In this document: positions 22,814-35,569 of the stretch, piece by piece
Position numbering within the stretch: the first letter of the stretch is position 1
How the letters are laid out: the number at the start of each line of letters is the position of its first letter
Source: Geosiphon pyriformis
Lineage: Eukaryota > Glomeromycota > Glomeromycetes > Archaeosporales > Geosiphonaceae
DNA: 64,000 nt
NCBI GenBank assembly: GCA_016748015.1
Contig: JAAOMT010000088.1
Location: forward strand, 290,286 to 354,285
Direction of reading: 5' to 3'
Program-made: the position numbers and the translations under genes
The notes under the pieces: generated by a model
What the model was told of the DNA's origin: nothing
The model's input: the letters and a program-made list of their open reading frames with translations, nothing else
The model's database searches: none

Positions 22814-24676
22814 ATGAGTGGTACTGATGCTAAAAAAAAGTCATCCAGAGTTCTAACTTCTGGTTCAGTTAGTAGTGGTTCAAGTCATAAGGTCAAGAAA
22901 CCTCCTGGTAGTGCTAAGCTATCAAGTAATAGTGTGGCTCTCAAAGATAGTGGATCTGGTCAAGTGATTGGGCAGTTTAATAGCATGGATACTGAAGGGG
23001 AGGCTTCCAAAGGTGAAGAAGTATTCGATTCCAAGATGAATACACCCCAAGCCAAGCGTTTCAATAATGGTGTGATTGTTGGCTCCTCCCTCGGCTCTAT
23101 TAATTTTGACATGGAGGAGGAAAAGGAGGTTTCTCTTCCCTCTTGTAGGTCTTTTTCTTTGGATAAGATGTGGATTGATCCCAAAATCATTAAAACTCAA
23201 GTAAAAGTGGCTGTAAAAAAATCTTTTGCTTTGGACATCAATCTTTCAGCTGTGGAAAAGAAATTGGCAACGGCTAAAACTCATGTCATAAGAAAATTAT
23301 TTTCAAGAATTAATGGTTTTGGGGGGGCCACTACCCCTTCAAAATTTGAAGGGATCATCAGATCTATCTTCACCTCTGAAGCAAGCATAGAAAAGGCCAC
23401 CTCATTGGCCAGGGAAAATGACATCATAGTAAACAACAATCTTAAGAAACAAGGAATTAGGTCAGATTGGGCTGTAGTGATCAAAGAAATTCCCATAGAC
23501 ATGCCAAAAGATATGATTGTCACCGCAGTGTCTAAATTTGGAGAAATTAAATCAATCAAAATTCAGCTGATCGGCATATGGCAGAAAGCTGTGGTAGAAT
23601 TCGCCGAACCAGGACAGGCAGAGCAATTGGCTTCAAAATAGTCTTTCTTAATTGGGAAAGATTCTGTGTGTGTGGCAAAAGCCATGGAAGATTGTGAGAC
23701 ATGGGTTTTTAGGGATCAATTCAGGGTGCTTTTGTTCACATTGCCAATTGGAATGACAGTTCATGATCTTGGAACTCTTTTGGAAGGGACTGGTGGGAAA
23801 ACTTGTGTCATCAATTGTTTATTGAAGACTGGTAATAGAACTCGCTGTGCTGTAGTTTGTTTTGAATCTGATGAAGCTATGGAGTTAGCTTTTCACATGG
23901 AGCCAATCTTTGGTAGTGTGAAACTCTTATGGGTTAGGTTGGATTTAGTTCATTGTGAACAGTGTGAGAAATTTGGTCATTCTGCCTTGGAATGTGATGC
24001 TGAGGTTGTGTCAGCTTCTCAGTCACCCAAGTCATTTAAAAAGCCTGCTAACTTGGATACTTGTCTCCAGCTGGCCAAATTATATGCTAAAAAGAAGGTT
24101 CTGATCTCTCATTCTGTTGCTTTTGGAGGCAAATCCTGGGCCCAAGTGGTCTCAGTTGCTTTAGTCTCTTATGGTTCTCGTGATGGTTCTGGTTCTGGTT
24201 CTCTGTCCTTTGGTGCTTCAAGTTCTGGTAGTACCTCTCCCCCTCTTTCTATGGTCGATTCCCCCTTGGGTACACATTTAGCACATCTGGAATGCTCTGT
24301 AGAGCTTTTATCTGATCAAATTTCAAACATTTTTCTTTGTTTTGACAATCTTAGTTTGGTGTCTTCAGCTCCTCCTTCTAGTGTGATTCTTTCTGTGAGT
24401 ACTTCTCACTCATCCATCTCTGATTCTCTTATGGTTGATGACTCTGACTTGGGTTCCAACATGGTGTTAGATGTTCCTTTGATTCAGCCTATTTCTCTCT
24501 CTTCTGGCAATGACAATTCTCAATTGGGTCTGAACAGTTCCAAGGTGCCAACTTCTAAAATTGGCATTTTAAAGTCGAAGTTGGCTGCCTTCAATGTCTC
24601 CATTGGCTCGATTTTGGCAAAGTTAGAGCAGATGTGTGCTGGTTTGGGTCCTCTGGTCTTTTCCTCGTCTCAATGA
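22814..24676 (+). pseudogene. LINE-1 ORF1: nucleic-acid-binding protein with RRM-like fold and CCHC knuckle, one in-frame stop
   Basis: An ORF1 of about 620 codons. A low-complexity Ser/Lys N-terminus is followed by VKVAVKKSFALDINLSAVEK, then an RRM-like domain (about 23455-23640; AVVIKEIPIDMPKD, KFGEIKSIKIQLIG), a second conserved segment (QFRVLLFTLPIGMTVHDLG) and a CCHC knuckle CEQCEKFGHSALEC (23954-23995). A Ser-rich C-terminal part ends at TGA 24674-24676. The only break is TAG at 23639, where LINE-2 has TGG (Trp); the frame is unchanged on both sides. It would coat LINE RNA (family role). The stop overlaps the ORF2 start in ATGA. Confidence 0.88.
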
Positions 24677-27600
24677 CCAATTATATTTAGAAAATTGCCA
24701 TGTGCAATGTTAGAAGAATGAACAATCCTGCAAAACAAAAGGATATTATTCATTGGCATAAAGAAATGAACAATATGATTTCAATTATTACTGAGACTAA
24801 ATTGAAAGATGGAATTCACCCTTGGATCATGAACAAGTTTGTTGACATTCGGGTTTTTATTTCTGGTTTGAATTCTGGTTACATGAGTTCTGGGGTCGCA
24901 ATTATTATGAATGATTTCTTGGCTCGGCATGTGTGTAAGGTTTCAGACATTCCTGACTGGTTTCTTTCTATCAAGCTTCTCTTCAAAAATAAACTGTTTG
25001 TGTCAGTTTTGGGGCTGTATGCTGGATCATCTTTGGTGGTACGTTTCTCTCAGGCAGATGATATCAATTCTTTGATTGTGAAGGCAGTAAATGAGTCTTT
25101 CTTCATCATTTTGGGTGGAGATTTCAATGAAGATGGTTCTCACAAAAGTGCCAGCTTCAGAAAATGTTTTGATTTGGGTTTGGTCAACTCCTTGAGTGGA
25201 AGCTTGTTTGAAAAGGAAGCTATGTGGGCCAATTCTCGTGGAATGGCTAAAATTATTGATTATGTGTTTGTGTCATCGAGTCTAGTTAATGCAATTCTGG
25301 ATCGTGATATGTCTGGTGTTGAAGAGTATTTTAATACTGATTATAAAGCTATTTCTGTTTCCATGGGTCTTGGTGGTTTGCTGAATGCACAGTTGAACAC
25401 ATTGCGCAAACAAGCGAATAAGGATTGTTGGAAGTACAATTTTGTAAATGCTGGTGATACTGAATGGATCAAGTTTAAAGAGGATATGTCAGCAAATGCT
25501 GTCATGTTCCATGATAAATTTTATGCTGCCAAGATAAGTCTGGACCTAGACACAATGTGAAGTCACCTTCGCCAAGTGGTGTGTTTGTCGGCTAAAAATG
25601 TTTTCAAAAAAAAGTGGTTTAAAGGTTTCAATAGTGTTTATAATAAAGTATCATCTAGATTTCACAAATTAGAACTTTTGGTGTCGAAGATTGTCAAAGC
25701 CTCTTGTCTGGTCTTTCATGAGAAGTTTGCTTTTCTACTTGATACATGGAAAGGGATTGATTCTGCTAATGCTTCTGTTGTGGATTCTCTCTTTCTTTCG
25801 GGTTTCCATTTTGATACTATTCATTCAGCTTTAGCCAAGATTAGAAAATCTTACTGTTTATCTAAGTTGTCAGAATCAAACTGTGCCAAAAAATCTCAGA
25901 TCAAGTTGGCGATTGACAAAAGAATAGAGAGTTTTGAGTTGAACAAAGATCATACTGTACATAGTGTTTTGGAATGACCCTTCTACAAGGTGGTTTTGGA
26001 CCATTTGGTGGTGAGAGATAAGCTGGTGTTGGATCCTGCTCCAGTGAAGTCCAAGGTGAATAAGATTATGGAAGGTTGAACTAGAAAGCAAAAGATGGTG
26101 CTCGACATTAATAATGAGTGGTCTCACCAATATTGTCCTCTAGGTTATGTTTTCGACGAAGCTTTTTCTGGTGTGATGGGTTTGATCAACTTTGATGAAC
26201 TGTTTGGGGTTGTCTCTAACCTGCCGGATGGCAAAGCTGCTGGCCTTTCAGGTATCTCAAATGAGCTTTGGAAACATTGCAATATTTTGGTCCTTAATAT
26301 GCTCTTAGTGCTTTTAAACTTTTGCTTATCTGAAGAATCTGTCTCTGGCCCCTGGAGAGAAGCTTGGGTTTCAATGATTCCCAAACCATATGAATGGGAG
26401 GGTGTTCTTACAAATACTTGTCCTATTGCACTAATTGAAACAGCTCACAAGATTCTCTCCAAAATACTCTCAAACAGGATTTTTTTAGTATGCAGCACTC
26501 ATAATGTCCTTCGTGGTAACAATTTTTTGGTTTTAAAAGGTACGACAACACAGTCTCCCATTTTTGCAGTTGGTTTGGTTGTTAAGAATGCCCTAAAAAA
26601 GAACTGAGAACTTTGGCTGGTCTTGCAGAATATGAGGAAAGCATATGATTTGGTTGGCTGGGAGCATTTAGAGAAGTGTTTGGTCAGAATTAAAATATGC
26701 AACAGGTTTATTCAGTTTTTTGGCAGCATTCACAAAGGTTGCACTAATTGAGTCATGACAGATTTTGGTTTGACAGATGGTTATCGGGTTCATAATGATT
26801 TAGATCAAGGAAAGGTCTTTTTCCCCCTTCTATAACACATTTTTTATGATCCCCTTTTGTGCAAAGTCAAGCATCAGGAGAGTATGTGTAAGTACAGGCT
26901 AATTTCTCATTTCATTTTCAAGAGTGGTTATGTCGAGTCGCAGGCTGGGCTTTCTTCCTGTTTTGCTGCTGGTGCCTTTGTTAATAATACAATTTGGATT
27001 GGCAGTAGTCAGAGCACTACTTAACACATTTTGGATGTTGCTAGTGAGTTTTTCCAGATTAATGACATTTCAATAAACAATGACAAGACTGTAGCTATTC
27101 CTATCAATTGTAGGGTTGGTAATCCCACTCTTTTCATTAGTGGTTCACCTATTTCTGTTGTCAAAAAAGGTGAATCCTATCAGTATCTGGGCATATTTTT
27201 GTTGACTGAGGGTCTTTCCAGACCTAGTTTAGCTAAAGTGCATTCGGACGTTTATTTCTTTACAAATTTGGTTCTAAAAAAAGCTATCTTAGATAAGCAG
27301 TTCTTATATTTGGTTTCAGTGGTTCTCCAGCCTATTATTAGCTACAGAACACAATTTAGCTTTGTTCTTATTGGCATTTGCAACAAGTGGAATGCTATGA
27401 TTTATAAGGACCTGAAGCTCAAATCTGGACTTCCACTCGACTTTCCTAGTAATTCGATTCACCACTCCTCCTTTTATGGTTTGAAATCTTTCCTGCAGAT
27501 TCAGTCTGAAGGCAAGGTTGCTTCTCTTATTAATTTTGCCAACTCTGGTGAGATTATAGGACGTTTGTTCTTTCATAGGTCTTATAATCTGCAGGTTTTG

Positions 27601-29361
27601 TGTTGGCACTCTATTCATCCGTTGAGTTCTCCTGTTCGCATTCGTGTTAATGCCTCTAATAATTTTCTGGCAGGTGTGGTTTGTGTGCTTTATAATTGCA
27701 AATTGTTTCTGGATAGATCCTTTGCCAATTTTTTTCGTGTCAATAGTGAGACACCCATGTTAACTGTTTTGGATGAATCAGTTTTCTCTAGGTGTCTCCT
27801 TTTACTTTAGTGGTATAGTGTGGCCTTTATAGACCAAATTTGTGATCATCATGGTACAGTTTTTGATTGGTTCACATTTAAGTGATGAAAGAAACTGGAC
27901 CCCTGTGGCCCTATTCCTAAGTGGTTCAGACTTTCTGCTGTGTTTTTTGCTGGTGAAAACTCTTCTCCTGCTCGCATTCCAGTTCTTGCTAATATGGGTC
28001 CTTTGGACATTCTGGGTTCTTCTGGCTTTGTGTCTATCTGTGATTGTCTTTTGCAGGTTAATACAAGGGTGTTGTCTGTCTATACTGATGGGTCATTGAA
28101 AAATTTGGATACAGTTGGCTATAAAGCAGGTGCTGCAGCTTTTTTCGAGGACATTGGTATGGGTTTGGGTGTTGGTGTGTCTGGCTTGATGTCATCTATC
28201 ATGGCTGAGTTACAGGCAATTGCATTGGCTCTCGAATGTGTTCCTGTTTTTAATAATGTTTATTTGTTTTCGGATAGTCAGTCTGCTTTGGATGCTTGCA
28301 AATCAGAATTGGATATGGTGGCTCCTGATTTCCAGAATTGATGTTGGATTGAGCATTAGCACATTGCCAACATCATTTCCAGTAAGGTCCTAAATATTGC
28401 TTGGCACAAAGTCAAAGGTCATTCTGGAGTTTTGGGAAACAAGCATGCTGATGTGATTGCTGGTGCTGATTTTGTTTCTGACTGGTTTTTTCCTCCTCAC
28501 CTGGATGAACACTTTTTGATGGCTGATAACAACATTGTTTCTGGCAATTCAAGGCACTTTGTCTGTGACACTTTTCATGTCATGTGTTGTGCACATTGAA
28601 AAGTGGGGTCTGGTTCTAAGTTTTTGCCTGACAATTTGCAGGCTGATGTTGATTGGTCTCGCTCTTCTTTGGTGTGGCATCCTGATTTGCATATGGCCAC
28701 CAGTTTCACTAGTAGGATTTTAGCTAATGTGCACTCTTATTTTATGAAGGCTTTGCATCATCGGTTGCCTGTAGCTATTTGAAAATGGCTTTATAATAGA
28801 CTTTATTCTAGTGTGTTGTGTCTATATTATGGTGACGTGGAGGTGTTGGATCATGTTTTTTCTTGTAAGGTCGATGATTCTGCTTGGCGTCAGTTGTTGG
28901 ATTCTTACATAAACACTTGAAAAACACTTTCTGGTTCTTCTGTCTCTTCTTTATGTTTGTTGCAGTTGTTGTCATCTTTTGTTTCAGGTTCCTTGGTGTC
29001 CATGGCTCTTCATAAGAGTTTTGTTTTTGATAATTGGTTTTGTGAAGCTGTTTCCATCTTCCATAGTCCCAAGGTGGCATGTTTGAAGGTCATTAATTTT
29101 GCACATTCTTTTGGCCTCGCTTTTAGAGATAAGATATGGTTGGTTCATGTCAAACATTGTGCCTATATGGAAAAGCACGGACTGATTTCTTTAGATGGCT
29201 CGTCTTCTACTTCGGTCTCTGGTTTGACTTCGCATCTTTTCACTGGTGTGATTGATTTGCTTGGTATTAATGAAGTTTTTGGTGTGCATTTTGGTTTTTG
29301 CAAGTCTTGCATGTTTTTCTCTGGCATTGGTAATTCAGTTTCTGTCTATATAGCTGCGTAG
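24673..29361 (+). pseudogene. LINE-1 ORF2: APE endonuclease, reverse transcriptase, RNase H, CCHC; many stops, one frame
   Basis: A single frame of about 1,563 codons from ATG 24673 to TAG 29359-29361. The APE endonuclease comes first (ITETKL, VLGLYAGSS, ILGGDFNEDGSHKSASF, IIDYVFVSSS). The RT has NLPDGKAAGLSGISNELWKH, WVSMIPKPYEWEG, motif A MRKAYDLVGW and motif C region FVNNTIW in place of FVDDT (about 26980). RNase H (28083-28460) retains its acidic residues: YTDGS, AELQAIAL, FSDSQSAL and GHSGVLGNKHAD. The C-terminal Cys/His motif is damaged (second Cys to Tyr). Stops include TAG 24691 (Trp in LINE-2), TGA 25558 (Trp), TGA 25975, TGA 26077 (Trp), TGA 26605, TAA 26833 (Trp), TAA 27022 (Gln), TAG 27808 and TGA 28339. 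It cannot be active. Confidence 0.9.
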
Positions 29362-31117
29362 TGTTGTTCTGACTGGCCTGAGTGGCTAGTCATGTGTAGA
29401 AAATGCATGATTCATGCCTAGTTTAGATCATTTTTTTGATGTATAGTGCTAGATTGTGTGTGGATCTTACTCGTTAAATTAATAATAATAATAAAAAATT
29501 TATAAATATGTTTAGATTTGACTATTAAAAATATTATATTATACTATATTATTATTTAGTTTTTTTTAATAGTCTCTGTATTTATAATCAAAAACATTGT
29601 ATTGCTCTTATAGTTTTAGGCACCAAATAAGATTTTATATTTGTAATTATATTCTTACTTGCAAAAAAGATGTATTTAGAAGCAACAGATAATTTTTGAA
29701 TTGCCAAATAATTACAAATCATATATATAAGACAAAAAAATTCTGTTTAATATATCTAAATATCAAATTATTAATAAAATATTAATTTAGATAAATATTT
29801 TTTGTGATATATCTTCTATCATATTATTATATTCATTTCTCTATTGATCATCTTTCCAAAGATATAATAATCAATTTTATTAAGTTTTTTTTCTTTATCA
29901 TTATTAAAATCTGCTTTTAATATAGATAATATAACTAATGCTATAATATTATTAAAATTGTCATTCAATAAAAAACTGTCATTTGATATTGGTATAATAT
30001 TTAGTATATATTCTATTTCAAAGAAAATACATATTCTAAAAGTTTATTTATTGTGTAAAAGTTAGAAAATAAAACTATTTAAATAAATTAATAACTTATA
30101 ATTCTTTTATTTTATTAATATTGTCATCTGAAAATTTTTTTTTTGTAAAATAATGGAATTTTTTCTTTAAATCCAATGTAGTACAGAATATTACAGTTGT
30201 ATTTGTTTTAAAATAATATTTAATCAACTATTTTTTTGTTGCTCTAACTATACAATAAGTAATAAATCTAATATTAAATATATTAAATAAATAATTAAAT
30301 AAATACAATTAAAATTATAATGTTTTATCAAATTTATTATTATCAACTGTGTTTTTAACATAATTAAAAATAATATTAAAAAAAAAAATAATTAAAAAGA
30401 CAGTATTATTTAAACTAATTAACATTTTAATCATAATATTTTTAAATAGTTTAAGAAATTTATTAATTTTATCAAGGATAGTCTATTGATCATGTGAAAT
30501 AGTATATTAATAAAGATTAATATAAGTATTAATAAGAGTGTTTAATGCCTATAAATTTACAGTTAGAATTTTTGTATTTAAAATATATGAAATTAAAAAT
30601 AAATAACTTGTCAATTTAAGAAATAACTTATTTTTGATCATGTTATAAGTAGAATTTTACCAGATGAAACAATCCAAAATAAGTTTATAGTATTTAATTT
30701 AACATATATTACAGATATATTCAAAGAGCTCAAAATATTAAAACAAAATATGAATTGCAGAATTAAGTTTTCTAATCTTTAATTTATATAAAGTTTATAT
30801 TAAAAAAATTTTAGATAAATATATTTAATTGGGTTTTTAATAAATATCATAAAAACATCATTTTTTATTTCATTTAAAGTTATTTGCACTGCTAAGTTTA
30901 AAATATAATCAAAGTATTAAAATCAAAGATTCTCCAAGTTCTATTAAATATTTTGCTAACTCTTTTATAAAAGTATCATTATTTGTGGTATTATTGAGAA
31001 TAATAGCAAAAAGCTGTCAAAAAAAATTAGGTTATAACTAATAAAATTAATAATAAACTTGTATAAAAAAAGGATAAGTGTAACTTTTTCTTAAATTTTT
31101 TTCTTAACTTTTTTGGC

Positions 31118-31458
31118 TGAAAATTTGGTTTAAAACAATAATAAAAATCATTTAAGCTAATATTAAAAAAATACAATTTTTGATAATATAAGCATTATAA
31201 TAATTTTGAGCTTTAGATAATACTAATACTGAAAATTCAGCTCTAAAACAATAATAAAAACCAATTTAAGCCAATATTAAGAAAATGTAATTTTTAATAA
31301 TATAAATACTATGATAATTTTGAGTCTTAGATAATATTAATGCTAAAAATTTAGCTTTGGAACAATAATGAAAACCAACTTAAGTTAATATTAAAAAAAC
31401 ACAATTTTTAATAATATAAGCACTGTAATAACTTTGAGTCTCAGATAATATTAATATG
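31118..31458. repeat. Tandem repeat, about 113 bp x 3
   Basis: Three consecutive units begin at about 31121, 31232 and 31345. Each contains AACAATAATRAAAAYCA, then a TTAAGCYAATATTAARAAA-like block, then TAATATAAGCACT-like and TTTTGAGTCTTAGATAATA-like blocks. Units differ by scattered substitutions. Non-coding. Confidence 0.85.
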
Positions 31459-32584
31459 CTGTATAATATACCAATCTTATTATTAGTTATTGATTAACCC
31501 AAATTTATGCAAAAATATATATACATATTTTTGATGTAATTTTATAATTTTTTAATACTTTAAAAAATCTATTTGTAATATTTATTCTATTATATTATTT
31601 ATTTATTAATTCAAAATCAATTATTGTTTATTAAAAATCCCAATTGTTATTAATATAATAAGTAATAATAGAAACAAAGACTTTATTATTAAGAAATATT
31701 CAGAAATCTGATGTAAAAAAATTTTGAACTTAATAATATTTAAGTATGTCTATTATGTTATAAGTATAAGTAAAAAAAAAGATATTTTATAATAAAGATA
31801 GTATTTACTCTTAATTCTTGTCTATCTAAAACATAAAATTTCATAACTTTATTCTTGTTTATTTAAAACATAGAGTTTTATAACTTTATTTTTAATTGTA
31901 TTAGCACAAACAAGTTGAAAAATAGAGTTCAAATATTGGAATATTTTAATTAATTCAGGATTTTTTATTATAAAAAGTAGTTACTAATAGTTGATAAGCC
32001 AAATAGTAATTATGTCATAAAGTTTTTTATTATTAATGTTAATAACAGTTACTACAGAAAACTAAAGCAGTTTTCTAGTTAAATTGGTCAAAAATTATAT
32101 AAAAAAATAACAATCTTACTTATCAAAACATTTTTTTAATTGACTTGCAATTTTTCTGAACATTTTGCTTTTTTTTATAATATTTTTCTGTTGTAATATA
32201 TATTATTTAGTAGAAAGTCTTTAAATAATGCTATAAAAGTTTGATAATGTCTGTAGTTTTACAAAAAAATGGTTTATGCACACATTTTAAATCTGTATAT
32301 TTAGCTGTTTTTTTTTCTACTTAAACTTATTAAAATAGTTTTATACTTTATTCTAAAAACTATATTTACTAAATATATTAATATTTAAACTATTTGGATT
32401 ATTAAATTCCATTATTTTGAATTTTAAATCTTTAATAATATTGAATAATATTGACAATAAATTTATTTTAGTAAGTTAAAAAATAAAATTGTTATACATA
32501 TATAGTTTTATATATATTTTTAACTAATTATAGTAATTAAACAAAGTAATAATTAATAAATAAATAATACAAGTTATATTTTTT

Positions 32585-32745
32585 TTAATTCTATCAAACC
32601 TAAACAAGTTTATAAACTTTGAACCAGACTTGAACTGAACTCAAACTTGTTAAAAAGATTTAATATTAAACTCAAACCAAATCTATTTTGAAAAATTGGT
32701 TTGATTCAAGTTTAATTTGGTTTAGTTTAATTAGAACTCTATTTA
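32585..32745. repeat. Second degenerate palindromic AAACTT/AAGTTT tract
   Basis: Same word composition as 22508-22680: TCAAACCTAAACAAGTTTA, CTTGAACTGAACTCAAACTT, GGTTTGATTCAAGTTTAAT and GGTTTAGTTTAATT. The two halves can fold on each other. The origin is unknown; it may be a dispersed repeat family of this genome. Confidence 0.6.
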
Positions 32746-33535
32746 AAACAATTATTTTTTACATAATAATATTAAATTATAGTTGTTAAAAACCAAATTA
32801 GTTAATTATACAACAGTTTATTAATATTAATATTAATATTAAATATTTAAAACTTTCAAAAAGTTATTATATTAATAAATTTTTTTTATTAATAAAAGAA
32901 AAAAAAATATCTTTGTTTTATTAATTTTTTATTTACAATAAGACCACTATAATTTAAAAGAAAAGTACTTATTTTTTTTTATTTTTTTTTATACTTAACT
33001 ATTTTTTTTAATATAAACCTATTTATGACTATAAATTTAACTAACAGTTTAGTTAAATAGTAAATACTAAAAAAAGTAGAATAAAAAACCATTTTGGCTT
33101 GAAAAAAAACTAAGACACATGTTTATAATTTGAAAAATTTTAACAAAAAATCTAAAAAATTTACTGCTAAATTTGGTATTATGAATTTATTAATTGGATT
33201 TTTAATTATAAATATATTAAAAAATAGAAGCATAAGTGTTTATTATTTTTGAAATAGTAAAATTAAAATTAAAAAAAAATATTAATAAAGTTTTTAACTT
33301 AAAAAATTTAAAAAACACATTAATAAAAAAGAATAGTTATATTAATCTAAATATTTTTAGTAATAATAAACATATGAATAAAATTATATTAAAAAGCACT
33401 TATATTAAGATTTACAATTTAAAAAAACCATTTAAGAAGCTGTTTTTTAATCTTTTGAATAATAATAAAGTTTTTGACTTTTTACTATTTTTATTTGCAA
33501 ATTTTATTTTATATTTAAATACATATTAAGAAAAG

Positions 33536-35569
33536 AAAAAGTTTTAATTTAGTTAAATTATTCATATTAGATGTTAATTTTACAGCAGTATCTAATAAAA
33601 TTTTAAACAATAAACTTAAATATATTAAAAATATTAACTTTTTCAAAATTTTAAAGCATTATTAAATCTATATTTATATTTAAAACTAGTCTAAAAGCAG
33701 CTAAAAAATTAGCTATAAATAAAAAAATTTTGATTAATATTAATTTGAAAAAAATTAATATTAGATTAAATTAAAAAATTATTATTAAAAAAATTTTAAA
33801 CATCTATCTAAATTAATATTAAAATTAATACTATTTAAATTTAGCATTATTAAAATAATTAAAATATAATTATTTGGTCTATGGCAAAAAATACTTGTTT
33901 TATTTAAAAATTCTAAAGTTGTTAACTTAATCTTTTTAAATAATTGATTTTATTAAGCAAAAACTTAATATATATAACCAAAGCCAATAAAAATAAACAA
34001 ATATAAAATTTAAAAAACCATTATTGTACTCTTTTATACATATTACTAATAAATATTACTGTTTATAATTTTTTAAATTTGGTTTTATTTTATAATAAAA
34101 AAATTTATTTTATTTTATATAATTTTATTTTATATATATACATATATTGTATTGTTGTGTGTTTTAATTTAGTTATTGTTAAAAATATTACAATTTATTT
34201 GATTTCAATCTTTAAAGATATAAATCTGATTTGAACTGATTTATTAACTCTAAAATATATTAAACATAAGAAATACAGTCATGTTTCTAATATCTATAAG
34301 CCAAATTTAAAATTATTTAATTAAAACTTGAAAAAAAATTTTTAGTTTGATAAAAAATGTTTTGTATTTATGCAAAAAAAAAAACTTTTATGTTTTGTCT
34401 AATATTTTTTAATAGTATAATTTGGACTTTTATAAAAAATAAAATCATAAAAATTTTTAGTTTATGTTGTTTTTAGTGTTTTTTTAATAAAATTGTTACT
34501 ATTATAAGTAATTAGTCTTTAATAAGATTAATAATACTATAATTTAGTACTTAATTAATTATTATTATATCTAAAAATTTTAATATAAAAGTTTTTTATA
34601 TAATAGACAGAAATTTATTAAAAGTATAATTAATTTATAATTTAATTTTTTTTGAATTAGTAACTAATTTATTTTGGTATTTATAATTTTTTGGTAAGCA
34701 ATTTTAATTTTAATAACTATATTTATATTTTTTTAATATTTTTTATCAAGTAATATTAATATAAATTTTTATTAACCATTTAATGAGTGCAGCCCAATTG
34801 CTATCTAGTACATAGAACCAAACTAAGAGGCTCAAACTAAATGCGACTCATGCACTTTCTACATGTGGCTAGCCACAATATAAATTGAATTTAATAAGAT
34901 AAATTTAGGTTTTTGAAATTAAATAATAGAATAAATTTGTAAATAAAAATGTTTTATTAATAGATAAATTTATATTAAAATAATATTAAAAAATAAAACC
35001 AATCTTAAAATAAGTTTGTTTTGTTTTTTAATATCTTTTTAGCTTTTAAATTTTTGTAATATAAGATTCTTAAATTTTTATAATTTCTTTAAGTTATTGC
35101 TAAAATTTTGGATTTTTGGTATTTTTGTTGATATTTCTAATATTTTTGGAATTTTTAATATTATATGTTTAATAATTTTTTACTTTGCTATTAATTATTT
35201 ATATTATTATTATTTTTATGTTTTTCTATATAAATAATATCATTTAATATTTTTAATAATATTTTTGTAGCTTAAGTTTTAATTTTCATTTAAATATCCT
35301 AAAACATTTTTTAAAACTCTTAACAGATTACATTATTAAAATTTTTGTTTCTTATTATTATTAACAAATACTAATAAAATGTTTATATTAATTATTAATC
35401 TAAAATTAAATATAACTGTTAATATATTACTATCAAATTTTCATGTATTATTTAGTGTTATTAACATAATTTAAGATATTTTTTTAATAAATTAAAAATT
35501 TTAATCATAAAAATTGGCAACTTAAAAGCCAATATAATAGTCTTAAAGAGTTTAATAAAATTTATTTGA
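33536..35569 (+). other. AT desert, expected position of LINE-8 ORF1
   Basis: Given the recognisable ORF2 of LINE-8 from 35625, its ORF1 would have occupied about 33.6-35.6 kb. Only the last about 55 bp before the ORF2 start align visibly. A young LINE tail (34776-34876) interrupts the interval. No intact gene is present. Confidence 0.4.
34776..34876 (-). mobile_element. LINE-5: 3'-terminal LINE fragment, about 100 bp
   Basis: On the minus strand this reads the 3' UTR and tail of the LINE family: GTGGCTAGCCACATGTAGAA, GCATTTAGTTTGAGC, TTGGGCTGCACTCATTAAAT, then an AT tail. LINE-2 has GTGGCCAGTCATATGTAGCA and TTGGGCTGCACTCGTTAATA. Its near-normal GC contrasts with the surrounding desert, so it inserted late as a heavily 5'-truncated copy. 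Confidence 0.8.

Larger units (their letters stand above)
22682..29494 (+). mobile_element. LINE-1: near full-length non-LTR retrotransposon, inactivated
   Basis: A 6.8-kb element with a 5' terminus GAAACTTCTTTCTCTCTTA (shared with other copies), ORF1, an overlapping ORF2, a short 3' UTR ending CTCGTTAAATTAATAATAAT and an A-rich tail. Putative 8-bp target duplications AAAATTTA flank it (22674-22681 and 29495-29502); in such AT-rich sequence this is suggestive only. ORF1 has one nonsense codon and ORF2 at least a dozen, but no frameshift was found across either ORF. Confidence 0.9.
29495..33535. other. AT desert with a minisatellite and a palindromic tract
   Basis: No credible gene. The 97-codon frame at 33236-33529 is Lys/Asn/Ile/Leu-rich and best explained by composition. 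Distinct structures are the 113-bp tandem repeat at 31118-31458 and the AAACTT-type tract at 32585-32745. Parts may be eroded LINE sequence but I could not align them. Confidence 0.6.

Noticed and set aside
23281-23559. Minus-strand frames over LINE-1 ORF1 and similar shadows over LINE-2 (for example 54506-55351)
   Set aside because: They are antisense shadows of the conserved ORF1; the plus-strand frame carries the RRM-like and CCHC motifs.
33236-33529. 97-codon open frame in the desert
   Set aside because: Lys/Asn/Ile/Leu-only composition, no recognisable motif, and AT content makes long stop-free runs by chance likely.
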